Source: JAGTRP01 sp035655235 (GTDB taxonomy: Bacteria > Pseudomonadota > Gammaproteobacteria > Burkholderiales > Rhodocyclaceae). From it: 6,764 bases of DNA. Each line of letters begins with the position of its first letter. The stretch's first letter is position 1. The notes beneath the pieces are model-generated. The model was not told the DNA's origin. It ran no database searches and saw only the letters and a program-made list of their open reading frames with translations. Positions 1 to 6,548 of this stretch are shown here, in pieces. The DNA lies in assembly GCA_035655235.1 (NCBI GenBank), contig DASRUX010000042.1, forward strand, positions 1-6,764, written 5' to 3'. A program made the position numbers and the translations under genes.

Positions 1-599
1 TGGAAAAGCTGAAGGGCAGGGTGACGGTGCTGAACAGCGCCCGGGAGCTGATGGCGGCGGCCATGCGCTACCTCGGGTATTCCGTCCAGGACGCCGATCC
101 CGCCAAGTGGCGGGCGGCCCGGGACCTCATCCTGCGGGCCAAGCCCTACTGGGCCACCTTCTCCAACAGCACCTATATCAAGGACCTGGCCATCGGCAAC
201 ATCTGGGTGGCCCACGGCTACTCCAACGACATGTTCCGGGCCCGGGAGGACGCCAAGGCCGCCCACCGCCCCTTTGCCATCGGCTTTGCCATCCCGAAGG
301 AGGGCGCGGTGCTGGCGGTGGATAACTTCGTCATCCACAAGTCCTCCCGCCGGCCGGACCTGGCCCATCGCTTCATCGATTTCATGCTGAACGGGGAAAA
401 CGCCGCCGACGTTTCCAACCTGATCGGCGCCGGCAACCCCAACGCCGCTGCCGTGCCTTACATCCGGCCCGAGGTGGCGGGGGAGGCCGCCATCTTCCCC
501 AAACCCGCCGACCTCAAGCGCCTGGAAATGCTCCGGGACCTGGAGCCGAAGGAGCGCCGCCTGCTCTCCCGGCTTTGGACCGAGATCAAGGTCAAATAG
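1..599 (+). CDS. Polyamine ABC transporter substrate-binding protein (PotF/PotD type), C-terminal part, 5' end cut by window edge
   Basis: This is the C-terminal half of a periplasmic binding protein that captures putrescine or spermidine for an ABC importer. The frame is open from base 3, where the residues EKLKGR precede the GTG at 21, so that GTG is an internal valine (context KGRVTVLNSARE) and the real start lies outside the window. Family features seen are the VLNSARELMAAA helix with a YLGYS turn, PKEGA, the domain-closing segment VDNFVIHK, and a Trp-rich tail (LSRLWTEIKVK) ending in TAG at 597-599. By remembered alignment to E. coli PotF, the two acidic polyamine ligands are kept (Asp codons at 228 and 321). 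The Trp of the GWxGD motif is Tyr here (GYSND), and the aromatic before the second Asp is small. The exact ligand is therefore uncertain. The next gene begins 10 nt after the stop, so the two are probably co-transcribed. Membrane and ATPase partners are not in the window. Confidence 0.9.
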   Translation, partial: EKLKGRVTVLNSARELMAAAMRYLGYSVQDADPAKWRAARDLILRAKPYWATFSNSTYIKDLAIGNIWVAHGYSNDMFRAREDAKAAHRPFAIGFAIPKEGAVLAVDNFVIHKSSRRPDLAHRFIDFMLNGENAADVSNLIGAGNPNAAAVPYIRPEVAGEAAIFPKPADLKRLEMLRDLEPKERRLLSRLWTEIKVK

Positions 600-609
600 A
601 ATTCGGCCG

Positions 610-1665
610 ATGGCAAATACCCGCGGCCCCGTCCTCCTCGCCCGTTACCTGGCCCTGGCCTGGTGCGGCCTGGTGATTTACGGCAGCCTCCATCCCTTCA
701 CCGGCTGGCGGGATACCGGCGCTTCTCCCTTCGCCTTCCTGGAGGGCGGCTGGCCCCGCTACTGGACGGGCTTCGACATCGCTACCAACATCCTGGTGTA
801 CCTGCCCCTGGGCTTCCTGCTCACCCTGGCCCTGGCCGAGCTGCCCTGGCGCTTCACCGCCGCCATCCTGGCGGTGCTGCTTTCCGGCGGCGTCAGCTTC
901 TGCCTGGAAAGCCTGCAGACCTGGCTGCCCAGCCGGGTGCCCTCCAACCTGGACCTAGGCTGCAATATCCTGGGCGCCCTGATCGGCGCAGTGCTGGCCT
1001 ACCGCACCGGACCCCGCTTCTTCGCCCGGGTGGCCGCCTGGCAGCATCGGCTGATAGCACCCTTACCCCACGCCGAACTGGGGCTGACCCTGCTGGGGCT
1101 CTGGCTCCTCATCCCCCTGTCGCCGGAAACCCTGCTGTTCGGCGCCGGCGACCTGCGCCAGGCCCTGGACCTGACCGCCGCCGTGCCCTTCGCGGCGGAG
1201 AGCTTCATGGTCATCGAAGCCAGCATCACCGCCTTCAACGCCGTCGCCGTCGGCCTCCTGGTGCGCATGCTGGTGGCCCGCACCGCCCTGGCCTACGCGG
1301 TGGTGCCCCTGTTCCTCTTCCTCGGCCTGGTGGTCCGCACCCTGGCAGCCGCCATCCTGGTCAGCCCGGCCGGGGCCTTCGCCTGGCTCACCCCGGGCGC
1401 CCAGATGGGGCTCCTCCTGGGCTGCCTGGCCCTGGCGGTGATCCTGGTGCTGCCCTTCAATGCCCGGCTGGTCCTGGCAGCCCTGGCCCTCATGGCCGGC
1501 ACGGTGCTGGTGAACCTGGCCCCGCCCAATCCCTATTCCGCCGCTGCCCTGGCCGCCTGGCGGCAGGGGCACTTCCTCAATTTCAACGGCCTCACCCGGC
1601 TGGTGTCCATCCTCTGGCCCTTCCTGACCCTGCCTTTCTTCCTCCTGGCCGGGCGCAAGCCATGA
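610..1665 (+). CDS. VanZ-family integral membrane protein, long form (351 aa)
   Basis: The N-terminal ~135 residues match the VanZ-like domain. A first membrane helix (about residues 11-28) ends in the typical IYGSLHPF. A second carries FDIATNILVYLPLGFLL (55-71). The conserved signature follows, with Glu100, Gln103, Arg109, Asp115 and Asn119 (ESLQTWLPSRVPSNLDLGCN), leading into a small-residue helix (119-131). VanZ in enterococci is linked to low-level teicoplanin resistance, but most bacterial members have no known role and resistance should not be inferred. After the domain come roughly 200 more residues with five or six further hydrophobic stretches (about 157-170, 206-223, 228-251, 263-282, 285-302 and 331-346), making this longer than single-domain VanZ proteins. 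The ATG at 610 is the first in-frame start after the upstream stop, but I see no good Shine-Dalgarno. Its TGA (1663-1665) overlaps the next ATG (1662), which suggests translational coupling. Confidence 0.85.
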   Translation: MANTRGPVLLARYLALAWCGLVIYGSLHPFTGWRDTGASPFAFLEGGWPRYWTGFDIATNILVYLPLGFLLTLALAELPWRFTAAILAVLLSGGVSFCLESLQTWLPSRVPSNLDLGCNILGALIGAVLAYRTGPRFFARVAAWQHRLIAPLPHAELGLTLLGLWLLIPLSPETLLFGAGDLRQALDLTAAVPFAAESFMVIEASITAFNAVAVGLLVRMLVARTALAYAVVPLFLFLGLVVRTLAAAILVSPAGAFAWLTPGAQMGLLLGCLALAVILVLPFNARLVLAALALMAGTVLVNLAPPNPYSAAALAAWRQGHFLNFNGLTRLVSILWPFLTLPFFLLAGRKP

Positions 1666-2012
1666 ACGGGACGGATTCCCCATCCCCGGCGCTGGACTGG
1701 ACCGTGCGGCTCCTGGCCGGAGGCTGCCTGTTCGGGGCGTGGACCTACATCAGCTTCGCCATCCGCGCCCAGTCCCCGGACGACTACTGGATCGGCATCG
1801 CCCTGGCCGGCGAGGCGGTGGGGCTCCTGCGCCGGCTGCACTGGGCCAGGGTGTCCGGGCTACTGGGGCTGGCCTTCGCGGCGGCCTGGGGATTTTCCGA
1901 GCTGCTCCGGGCCGGGGCCACCATCGGCAACACCCTGGCCCTGGCTGGCTCGTTCATGGCGGCCCTGGTCCTCGCCCGCCATCCCCAGCACTTCCCCAAC
2001 CGATGGTGGTGA
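1662..2012 (+). CDS. Small hypothetical membrane protein (116 aa), coupled to VanZ-like gene and P-type ATPase
   Basis: I do not recognise this protein. It runs from the ATG at 1662 (ATGA overlap with the VanZ-like stop) to the TGA at 2010-2012, which overlaps the ATPase ATG (TGATG). It has a short polar N-terminus (MNGTDSPSPALDW) and three or four hydrophobic segments: about residues 15-35, perhaps 43-55, 62-84 and 87-105. A basic loop (LLRRLHWARV, 55-64) follows the second segment, and the basic/aromatic tail ends HFPNRWW. No cofactor, metal-binding or catalytic motif is visible. The frame stays open upstream to 663, but that extension is a Pro/Arg/Gly-rich shadow of the VanZ-like gene, whereas the sequence from 1662 has a plausible membrane-protein composition. 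Being sandwiched by two stop/start overlaps supports its being a real gene. A role as accessory subunit to either neighbour is only inference. Confidence 0.75.
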   Translation: MNGTDSPSPALDWTVRLLAGGCLFGAWTYISFAIRAQSPDDYWIGIALAGEAVGLLRRLHWARVSGLLGLAFAAAWGFSELLRAGATIGNTLALAGSFMAALVLARHPQHFPNRWW

Positions 2013-4651
2013 TGGCCAACCACTGGCACGCCCTCCCCATCGCCGAGGCGGAAAGCCGCCTGGAAACCCGTTGCGACTGTGGCCTGCGGGAAGCCGACAT
2101 CCCCGGCCTGCGCCAGCGCCACGGCCCCAACCGCCTGACCGAGCGCCCCGGCAAGCCCGCCTGGCGGCGCTTCCTGGACCAGCTGGTGCAGCCCCTGGTG
2201 CTGGTGCTGATCGGTTCCGGCGCCGTCACCGCTTTCCTGGGGGAATGGCCCGACAGCAGCGTCATTTTCGGAGTGGTCCTGGTCAATGCCCTGCTTGGCT
2301 ACTGGCAGGAGGCCAAGGCCGAAGGGGCGCTCGCCGCCCTGGCCCGGAGCGTCGCCACCCCCGTCACCGTGCGCCGGGACGGCCAGCACCGGAAGGTGGA
2401 CGCGGCGGAACTGGTGCCCGGGGACGTGGTGCTCCTGGCCGCCGGCGACCGGGTGCCCGCCGACCTGCGGCTCTTCCGCTGTAAGGAGATGCAGGCCAAC
2501 GAATCGGCCTTGACCGGCGAATCCCTGCCGGTGGGGAAGCAGTCCCACCCGTTGGAAGCCGATACCCTGCTGGCGGAACGCATCAACATGGCCTACGCCG
2601 GCACCACCATCGTCGCCGGCCAGGGAGCCGGGCTGGTGGTGGCCCACGGCGACGCCACCGAAACCGGGCGCATCGCCGGCCTCATCGCCGCCGCCCCGGA
2701 GCTGGCGACGCCGCTGACCCGCAAGATGGCGGCCTTTTCCAACTGGCTGCTGTGGGCCATCGGCGGCCTGGCAGTATTCACCTTCGGGGTCGGCATCGCC
2801 CGGGGGGAATCGGCCTACGAAATGTTCATGGCCGCCGTCGCCCTGGCGGTGGGCGCCATTCCCGAGGGGCTGCCCGCCGCGGTCACCATCACCCTGGCCA
2901 TCGGCGTCGCCCGCATGGCCCGCCGCCGGGCCATTATCCGCCGCCTGCCGGCCGTGGAGACCCTGGGCAGCACCACCGTCATCTGCTCCGACAAGACCGG
3001 CACCCTCACCGAGAATGCCATGACGGTGCGCGCCTATTGGTGTGGCGGCCGCAGCCATGAAGTGAGTGGCCAGGGCTACGCGCCGGAAGGTGGAATCGAA
3101 GGGATGTCCGAGGCCCTGAAGGAATGCCTCCTGGCGGGCGCCCTGTGCAACGACGCCGGGCTCACCCTGAAGAACGGGCAGTGGGACATCGCCGGCGACC
3201 CCACTGAAGCGGCCCTGCTGGTCGCGGCCCGCAAAGGCGGGCTTGAGGAGGGGACGCTGCGCCAGGTCTTCGAGCGCCTGGACGAGCTACCCTTCGATTC
3301 CGGCCGCCAGTTCATGGCCACTCTCCACGACATCGAGGGGGACCGCATCCTCTACGGCAAGGGCGCCGTGGAGCGCCTTCTGCCCCGCTGCTCGGCGATG
3401 CTGGGAGCGGACGGCAAGGCCACCGCCCTCCACGCCGCCGAGGTGGAGTCCGCCGCCCAGGCCATGGCTGAGCAGGGCATGCGGGTCCTGGCCCTGGTCC
3501 GCTGCCGCCATGAAAGCGGGCGTGAACTCACCGACGATACCGTCGCCCACCTCACCCTCCTGGGCCTGGTGGGCATGATGGACCCGCCCCGCCGGCAGGC
3601 CGTCGCCGCCGTCAGGGCCTGCCGGGAGGCGGGGGTGCGGGTGAAGATGATCACCGGCGACCACGCCCTGACGGCGCTCGCCATCGCCCGCCAGATCGGC
3701 CTCTCTGCCGAAAAGGCCCTCACCGGCCGGGAACTGGCCCAACTGGACGACCAGGCCCTGCAGGCGGCGGTGGCCGACATCGACGTCTTCGCCCGGGTGG
3801 AGCCGGAACAGAAGCTGCGGCTGGTACGGGCCCTGCAAGCCCGGGGCGAGGTGGTGGCCATGACCGGCGACGGGGTGAACGACGCGCCGGCCCTGAAGCA
3901 GGCAGACATCGGCATCGCCATGGGCCTGGGCGGCACCGAAGTGGCCAAGGAAGCCGCGGCCATGGTCCTCACCGACGACAATTTCGCCAGCATCGAGGCG
4001 GCGGTGGAGGAGGGCCGGGGAGTCTGGGACAACCTGGTGAAATTCATCACCTGGACCCTGCCCACCAATTTCGGCGAGGGGCTGGTCATCGTCGCCGCCA
4101 TCGTCGCCGGCACGACCCTCCCCATCACGCCCCTGCAAATCCTGTGGATCAACATGACCACCGCCGTGCTGCTCGGCCTGATGCTGGCCTTCGAGCCCAT
4201 TGAGCCGGGGGTCATGGCCCGCCCGCCCCGCCGGCCGGATACACCCGTGCTGGACGGAGCCCTCATCCGCCGCATCGTCCTGGTTTCCTTCCTGCTCCTG
4301 GCCGGCGCCTTCGGCCTTTTCCTGGTGGAGCTGGACCAGGGCCATCGCCTGCGGGAAGCCCGCACCGTGGCGGTGAATGTCTTCGTCCTGGTGGAGACCT
4401 TCTACCTGTTCAACTGCCGGTCCCTGACCCGGGGTTTCTGGCGCAACGGGCTCTTTTCCAATTCCTGGATCTGGGGCGGGGTGGGGATCATGCTGGCCCT
4501 CCAGTTGCTGCTCACTTACGCCGCTCCCTTGAACGCGGTTTTCCACACCGCCCCCATCGGCCTGGACGAATGGCTGGAAATCCTGGCGGTAGCGGCCCTG
4601 TCCTCCGGCATCATCGCCCTGGAAAAGCGGTGGGCGGCCCGGGCGCTATAA
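2012..4651 (+). CDS. P2-type cation-transporting P-type ATPase (Ca2+/Na+-ATPase-like, Pma1/CtpF-like group), 879 aa
   Basis: An ATP-driven inner-membrane cation pump, apparently complete. Seen in order: an N-terminal cation-ATPase domain (RHGPN, residues 36-40), M1-M2 (58-100), the actuator TGES (168-171), M3-M4 (244-298) with PEGLP (284-288), the phosphorylated Asp327 in DKTGT, the nucleotide-binding KGA (450-452), TGD (548-550), TGDGVND (618-624), and M5-M10 to the C-terminus. Aligned by spacing with SERCA, ion ligands are present as Glu285 (M4), Asn686 and Glu689 (M5), Asn714 and Thr717 (M6), and Glu795 (M8). The M6 position equivalent to SERCA Asp800 is Ala718. There is no N-terminal Cys-x-x-Cys heavy-metal domain and no CPC motif, so a P1B metal pump is unlikely. 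The ion could be Ca2+, Na+, Mn2+ or H+. The start at 2012 is chosen because it forms TGATG with the upstream stop; ATG 2003 would add three residues (MVV). The frame is open back to 1739, but that part is a shadow. Stop is TAA 4649-4651. Confidence 0.93.
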   Translation: MANHWHALPIAEAESRLETRCDCGLREADIPGLRQRHGPNRLTERPGKPAWRRFLDQLVQPLVLVLIGSGAVTAFLGEWPDSSVIFGVVLVNALLGYWQEAKAEGALAALARSVATPVTVRRDGQHRKVDAAELVPGDVVLLAAGDRVPADLRLFRCKEMQANESALTGESLPVGKQSHPLEADTLLAERINMAYAGTTIVAGQGAGLVVAHGDATETGRIAGLIAAAPELATPLTRKMAAFSNWLLWAIGGLAVFTFGVGIARGESAYEMFMAAVALAVGAIPEGLPAAVTITLAIGVARMARRRAIIRRLPAVETLGSTTVICSDKTGTLTENAMTVRAYWCGGRSHEVSGQGYAPEGGIEGMSEALKECLLAGALCNDAGLTLKNGQWDIAGDPTEAALLVAARKGGLEEGTLRQVFERLDELPFDSGRQFMATLHDIEGDRILYGKGAVERLLPRCSAMLGADGKATALHAAEVESAAQAMAEQGMRVLALVRCRHESGRELTDDTVAHLTLLGLVGMMDPPRRQAVAAVRACREAGVRVKMITGDHALTALAIARQIGLSAEKALTGRELAQLDDQALQAAVADIDVFARVEPEQKLRLVRALQARGEVVAMTGDGVNDAPALKQADIGIAMGLGGTEVAKEAAAMVLTDDNFASIEAAVEEGRGVWDNLVKFITWTLPTNFGEGLVIVAAIVAGTTLPITPLQILWINMTTAVLLGLMLAFEPIEPGVMARPPRRPDTPVLDGALIRRIVLVSFLLLAGAFGLFLVELDQGHRLREARTVAVNVFVLVETFYLFNCRSLTRGFWRNGLFSNSWIWGGVGIMLALQLLLTYAAPLNAVFHTAPIGLDEWLEILAVAALSSGIIALEKRWAARAL

Positions 4652-4652
4652 T
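4647..4652 (+). promoter_or_regulatory. Candidate -10 promoter element (TATAAT) for the ferredoxin-hydrolase-nodI block
   Basis: A perfect TATAAT hexamer spans the last sense codon and stop of the ATPase gene (cta-taa-t), in otherwise very G+C-rich DNA. A transcript starting 6-8 bases downstream would begin near 4659, before the purine-rich AAGGA, leaving a leader of about 20 nt. No convincing -35 is seen: the hexamer at 17-bp spacing (4624-4629) is AAAGCG, and the better CTGGAA (4619-4624) lies 22 bp away. There is no extended -10 TGn. It may be weak, activator-dependent or fortuitous. Confidence 0.4.
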
Positions 4653-4663
4653 TCGTCTTCCCC

Positions 4664-4668
4664 AAGGA
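4664..4668 (+). promoter_or_regulatory. Ribosome binding site (AAGGA) of the ferredoxin gene
   Basis: AAGGA lies 10 nt before the ATG at 4679, slightly farther than ideal. It is the clearest Shine-Dalgarno-like sequence among the starts in this window; most other genes here begin by overlap with the previous stop. This fits independent initiation at the head of a second transcription or translation unit. Confidence 0.55.
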
Positions 4669-4678
4669 ATTCCCCACC

Positions 4679-4996
4679 ATGAGCCAAGATAGCTATTTCA
4701 AGCACCACGTCTTCTTCTGCTGCAACCAGCGGGAGCCCGGCGAAACCTGCTGCGCCAACCACGGCGCCGTCGAGATGCAGACCTACGCCAAGGACCGCAT
4801 CAAGGAATTGAAACTGAAGGGCAAGGGCAAGGTCCGCATCAACAAGGCCGGCTGCCTGGACCGCTGCGATGCCGGCCCCGTCCTGGTGGTCTACCCGGAG
4901 GCCGTCTGGTACACCTACGTGGATAAGGACGACATCGAGGAAATCATCCAGGAACATCTGGTCAACGGCCGGATCGTCGAGCGCCTGAAAGTATGA
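4679..4996 (+). CDS. Thioredoxin-like [2Fe-2S] ferredoxin, 105 aa
   Basis: A small soluble electron carrier of the thioredoxin-fold [2Fe-2S] ferredoxin family (Aquifex Fd4 type, related to the C-terminal domain of NuoE). The cluster pattern is clear: HVFFCC near the N-terminus, TCCANHG ten residues on, then AGCLDRCDAGPVLVVYP and the closing VWYTYV strand. By remembered alignment with the Aquifex protein the four ligands are Cys14, Cys25, Cys59 and Cys63. Cys15 and Cys24 are extra cysteines directly next to ligands. The length is typical of a free-standing member. The start has an AAGGA upstream and the protein aligns from its first residues. Its TGA (4994-4996) overlaps the ATG of the hydrolase gene. 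The redox partner cannot be told from the sequence; being next to a hydrolase and an ABC ATPase gives no obvious pathway. Confidence 0.93.
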   Translation: MSQDSYFKHHVFFCCNQREPGETCCANHGAVEMQTYAKDRIKELKLKGKGKVRINKAGCLDRCDAGPVLVVYPEAVWYTYVDKDDIEEIIQEHLVNGRIVERLKV

Positions 4997-5631
4997 GAAC
5001 CGTAGAAGAACGCATCCTGATCGACGGCCCGGTCGGCAAGATCGAGGCCATTGTCGAGAATCCCGGCGCCCCCCGGGGCATCGCCCTGATCGCCCATCCC
5101 CATCCCATGGGCGGCGGCGCCAATACCAACAAGGTGGCCTACACCCTGGCCAAGACCTTCACCAACCTGGGCTACGCCGCCATCCGCCCCAATTTCCGGG
5201 GGGTCGGCCAGACCGAAGGCCATCATGACGAAGGCCGGGGCGAGACCGAGGACCTGTTGGCCGTGCTCCACGACGCCAAGTGCCGTTGCGGCGACCTGCC
5301 GGTGGCCCTGGCTGGCTTCTCCTTCGGCGCCTACGTCCAGACCCGAGTCGCCAAGCACCTGAAGGACACCGGCCATCCCGCCCAGCGCCTGGTCCTGGTG
5401 GGCACCGCCGCCGGCCATGTGGAAGGCATCCGCCAGTACAACACCGAGGCGGTGCCGGCCGACACCATCGTCATCCACGGCTCCGCCGACCAGACCGTCC
5501 CCCTGGACAACGTCCTCAACTGGGCCCAGCCCCTGGACCTGCCGGTGGTGGTGGTGCCCGGCGCCGACCATTTCTTCCACCGCCGGCTGCACCTCATCCG
5601 CGACATCGTGACCCGGGCGTGGCGGCACTAA
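4993..5631 (+). CDS. Alpha/beta hydrolase (COG2945-like small serine hydrolase), 212 aa
   Basis: A compact cytoplasmic alpha/beta-hydrolase-fold protein with no signal peptide. Motifs seen are HPHPMGGG (residues 35-42, oxyanion-hole loop), the RPNFRGVGQTEG turn (65-76), the nucleophile elbow GFSFG with Ser110, the acid Asp166 in HGSADQTVP, and His193 in GADHFFH, giving a complete Ser-Asp-His triad. The HPHP-MGG loop and the short length, with little cap domain, point to the COG2945-type predicted hydrolases, related to dienelactone hydrolase and acyl-peptidase folds. Their substrates are unknown, so esterase or thioesterase activity is only a guess. The ATG at 4993 overlaps the ferredoxin stop (ATGA), and the 3' end overlaps the NodI-like gene by 13 nt, so it is very probably translated as part of that unit. 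Confidence 0.9.
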   Translation: MRTVEERILIDGPVGKIEAIVENPGAPRGIALIAHPHPMGGGANTNKVAYTLAKTFTNLGYAAIRPNFRGVGQTEGHHDEGRGETEDLLAVLHDAKCRCGDLPVALAGFSFGAYVQTRVAKHLKDTGHPAQRLVLVGTAAGHVEGIRQYNTEAVPADTIVIHGSADQTVPLDNVLNWAQPLDLPVVVVPGADHFFHRRLHLIRDIVTRAWRH

Positions 5632-6536
5632 ACCTTACCGACCTCCACAAGTCCTACGGCGGCACCGAGGTGGTGGCGGGGCTGTCCCTGGCCGTCGAGC
5701 CGGGCACCTGCTTCGGCCTCCTGGGCCCCAACGGTGCCGGCAAGACCACCACCCTGCGCCTCAGCCTGGGCCTCACCGTCCCGGACCGCGGCGACATCCG
5801 CCTGGCCGGCCGGCCCATTCCCGCCGAAGCGCAGGCGGCCCGGGCCAAGGTGGGCGTGGTGCCCCAGTTCGACAACCTGGACCCGGACTTCACCGTCACC
5901 GAGAACCTGCTCGTGTTCGGCCGCTATTTCGGCCAGTCCCCGGCCCAGACCCGGGCCCGGGTACCCCAGCTGCTGGAATTCGCCGGCCTGACCGGCAAGG
6001 CGGACGCCAAGCTGGCCACCCTGTCCGGCGGCATGAAGCGGCGCCTCACCCTGGCCCGCGCCCTGGTGAACGATCCGGACATCGTCTTCCTGGACGAGCC
6101 CACCACCGGCCTCGACCCCCAGGCCCGGCACCTGATCTGGGATCGCCTCAAGCAGCTCAAGGCGGCGGGCAAGACCCTCATCCTCACCACCCACTTCATG
6201 GACGAGGCGGAGCGCCTGTGCGACACCCTGATCGTCATCGACCATGGCAGGAAGATCGCCGAGGGCAGCCCCCGGGAGCTGATCGCCCGCTACATCGAGC
6301 CCCAGGTGGTGGAAGTGTACGACGAGGCCGGCGGCGACCTGCCGGCCTTCGTGGACGGCCATCGCAACCTGGCCGAACGGGTGGAGCAGAGCGGCGAGAC
6401 TGCCTTCTTCTACTGCCGGGAGCCCCAGCCGCTACTGGCCGCCCTGGGCGCCGCCGGCGGCCTGCGCTACATCCACCGCGCCTCCAACCTGGAGGACGTG
6501 TTCATCAAGCTGACCGGGCGGGAGCTGCGGGACTGA
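5619..6536 (+). CDS. nodI: NodI-like ABC transporter ATP-binding protein, 305 aa
   Basis: The cytoplasmic ATPase subunit of an ABC-2-type exporter. All nucleotide-binding motifs are present: Walker A GPNGAGKTT (residues 36-44), Q-loop Gln83 in VVPQFDNLDPDF, signature LSGGM (135-139), Walker B ending in Asp159-Glu160, D-loop TGLDPQA, and H-loop His192 in TTHFMDEAERLC. The PQFDNLDPDFTV and SGGMKRRLTLARALVNDP stretches, the ~75-residue C-terminal extension and the ending NLEDVFIKLTGRELRD are characteristic of NodI. NodI works with the permease NodJ in rhizobial lipochitooligosaccharide export, but close homologues are widespread in non-nodulating betaproteobacteria with unknown substrates, so nodulation should not be inferred. 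The start is the GTG at 5619, 13 nt inside the hydrolase gene, because no in-frame ATG precedes the conserved LNLTDLHKSYG segment. There is no strong ribosome site, suggesting coupled translation. No NodJ-like permease follows. Confidence 0.9.
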   Translation: MAALNLTDLHKSYGGTEVVAGLSLAVEPGTCFGLLGPNGAGKTTTLRLSLGLTVPDRGDIRLAGRPIPAEAQAARAKVGVVPQFDNLDPDFTVTENLLVFGRYFGQSPAQTRARVPQLLEFAGLTGKADAKLATLSGGMKRRLTLARALVNDPDIVFLDEPTTGLDPQARHLIWDRLKQLKAAGKTLILTTHFMDEAERLCDTLIVIDHGRKIAEGSPRELIARYIEPQVVEVYDEAGGDLPAFVDGHRNLAERVEQSGETAFFYCREPQPLLAALGAAGGLRYIHRASNLEDVFIKLTGRELRD

Positions 6537-6548
6537 GTTTTCCCGGGG

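Noticed and set aside
663..1661. Upstream extension of the frame containing the small 116-aa protein
   Set aside because: The translated extension is Pro/Arg/Gly-rich and overlaps the well-supported VanZ-like gene completely. Only the part from 1662 reads like a real protein.
610..1665. VanZ-like gene as a glycopeptide-resistance gene
   Set aside because: There is no vanA/H/X context, and the VanZ-like domain is widespread in membrane proteins of Gram-negative bacteria that have no known role in resistance.
3287..4546. Long minus-strand open frame of about 419 codons antisense to the ATPase (and similar ones at 1784-3058 and 3352-4365)
   Set aside because: Its composition is Gly/His/Gln-rich with no domain, and it lies opposite an ATPase with every catalytic motif intact. 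Long antisense frames are expected in G+C-rich genes with strong third-position bias.
5280..5618. Upstream extension of the NodI-like frame inside the hydrolase gene
   Set aside because: It is Pro/Arg-rich nonsense overlapping the hydrolase catalytic region. Homology to NodI begins right after the GTG at 5619.
5619..6536. Reading the nodI homologue as evidence of a nodulating symbiont
   Set aside because: NodI-like ATPases are common in non-symbiotic betaproteobacteria, and no nodABC or nod-box-like context is visible.
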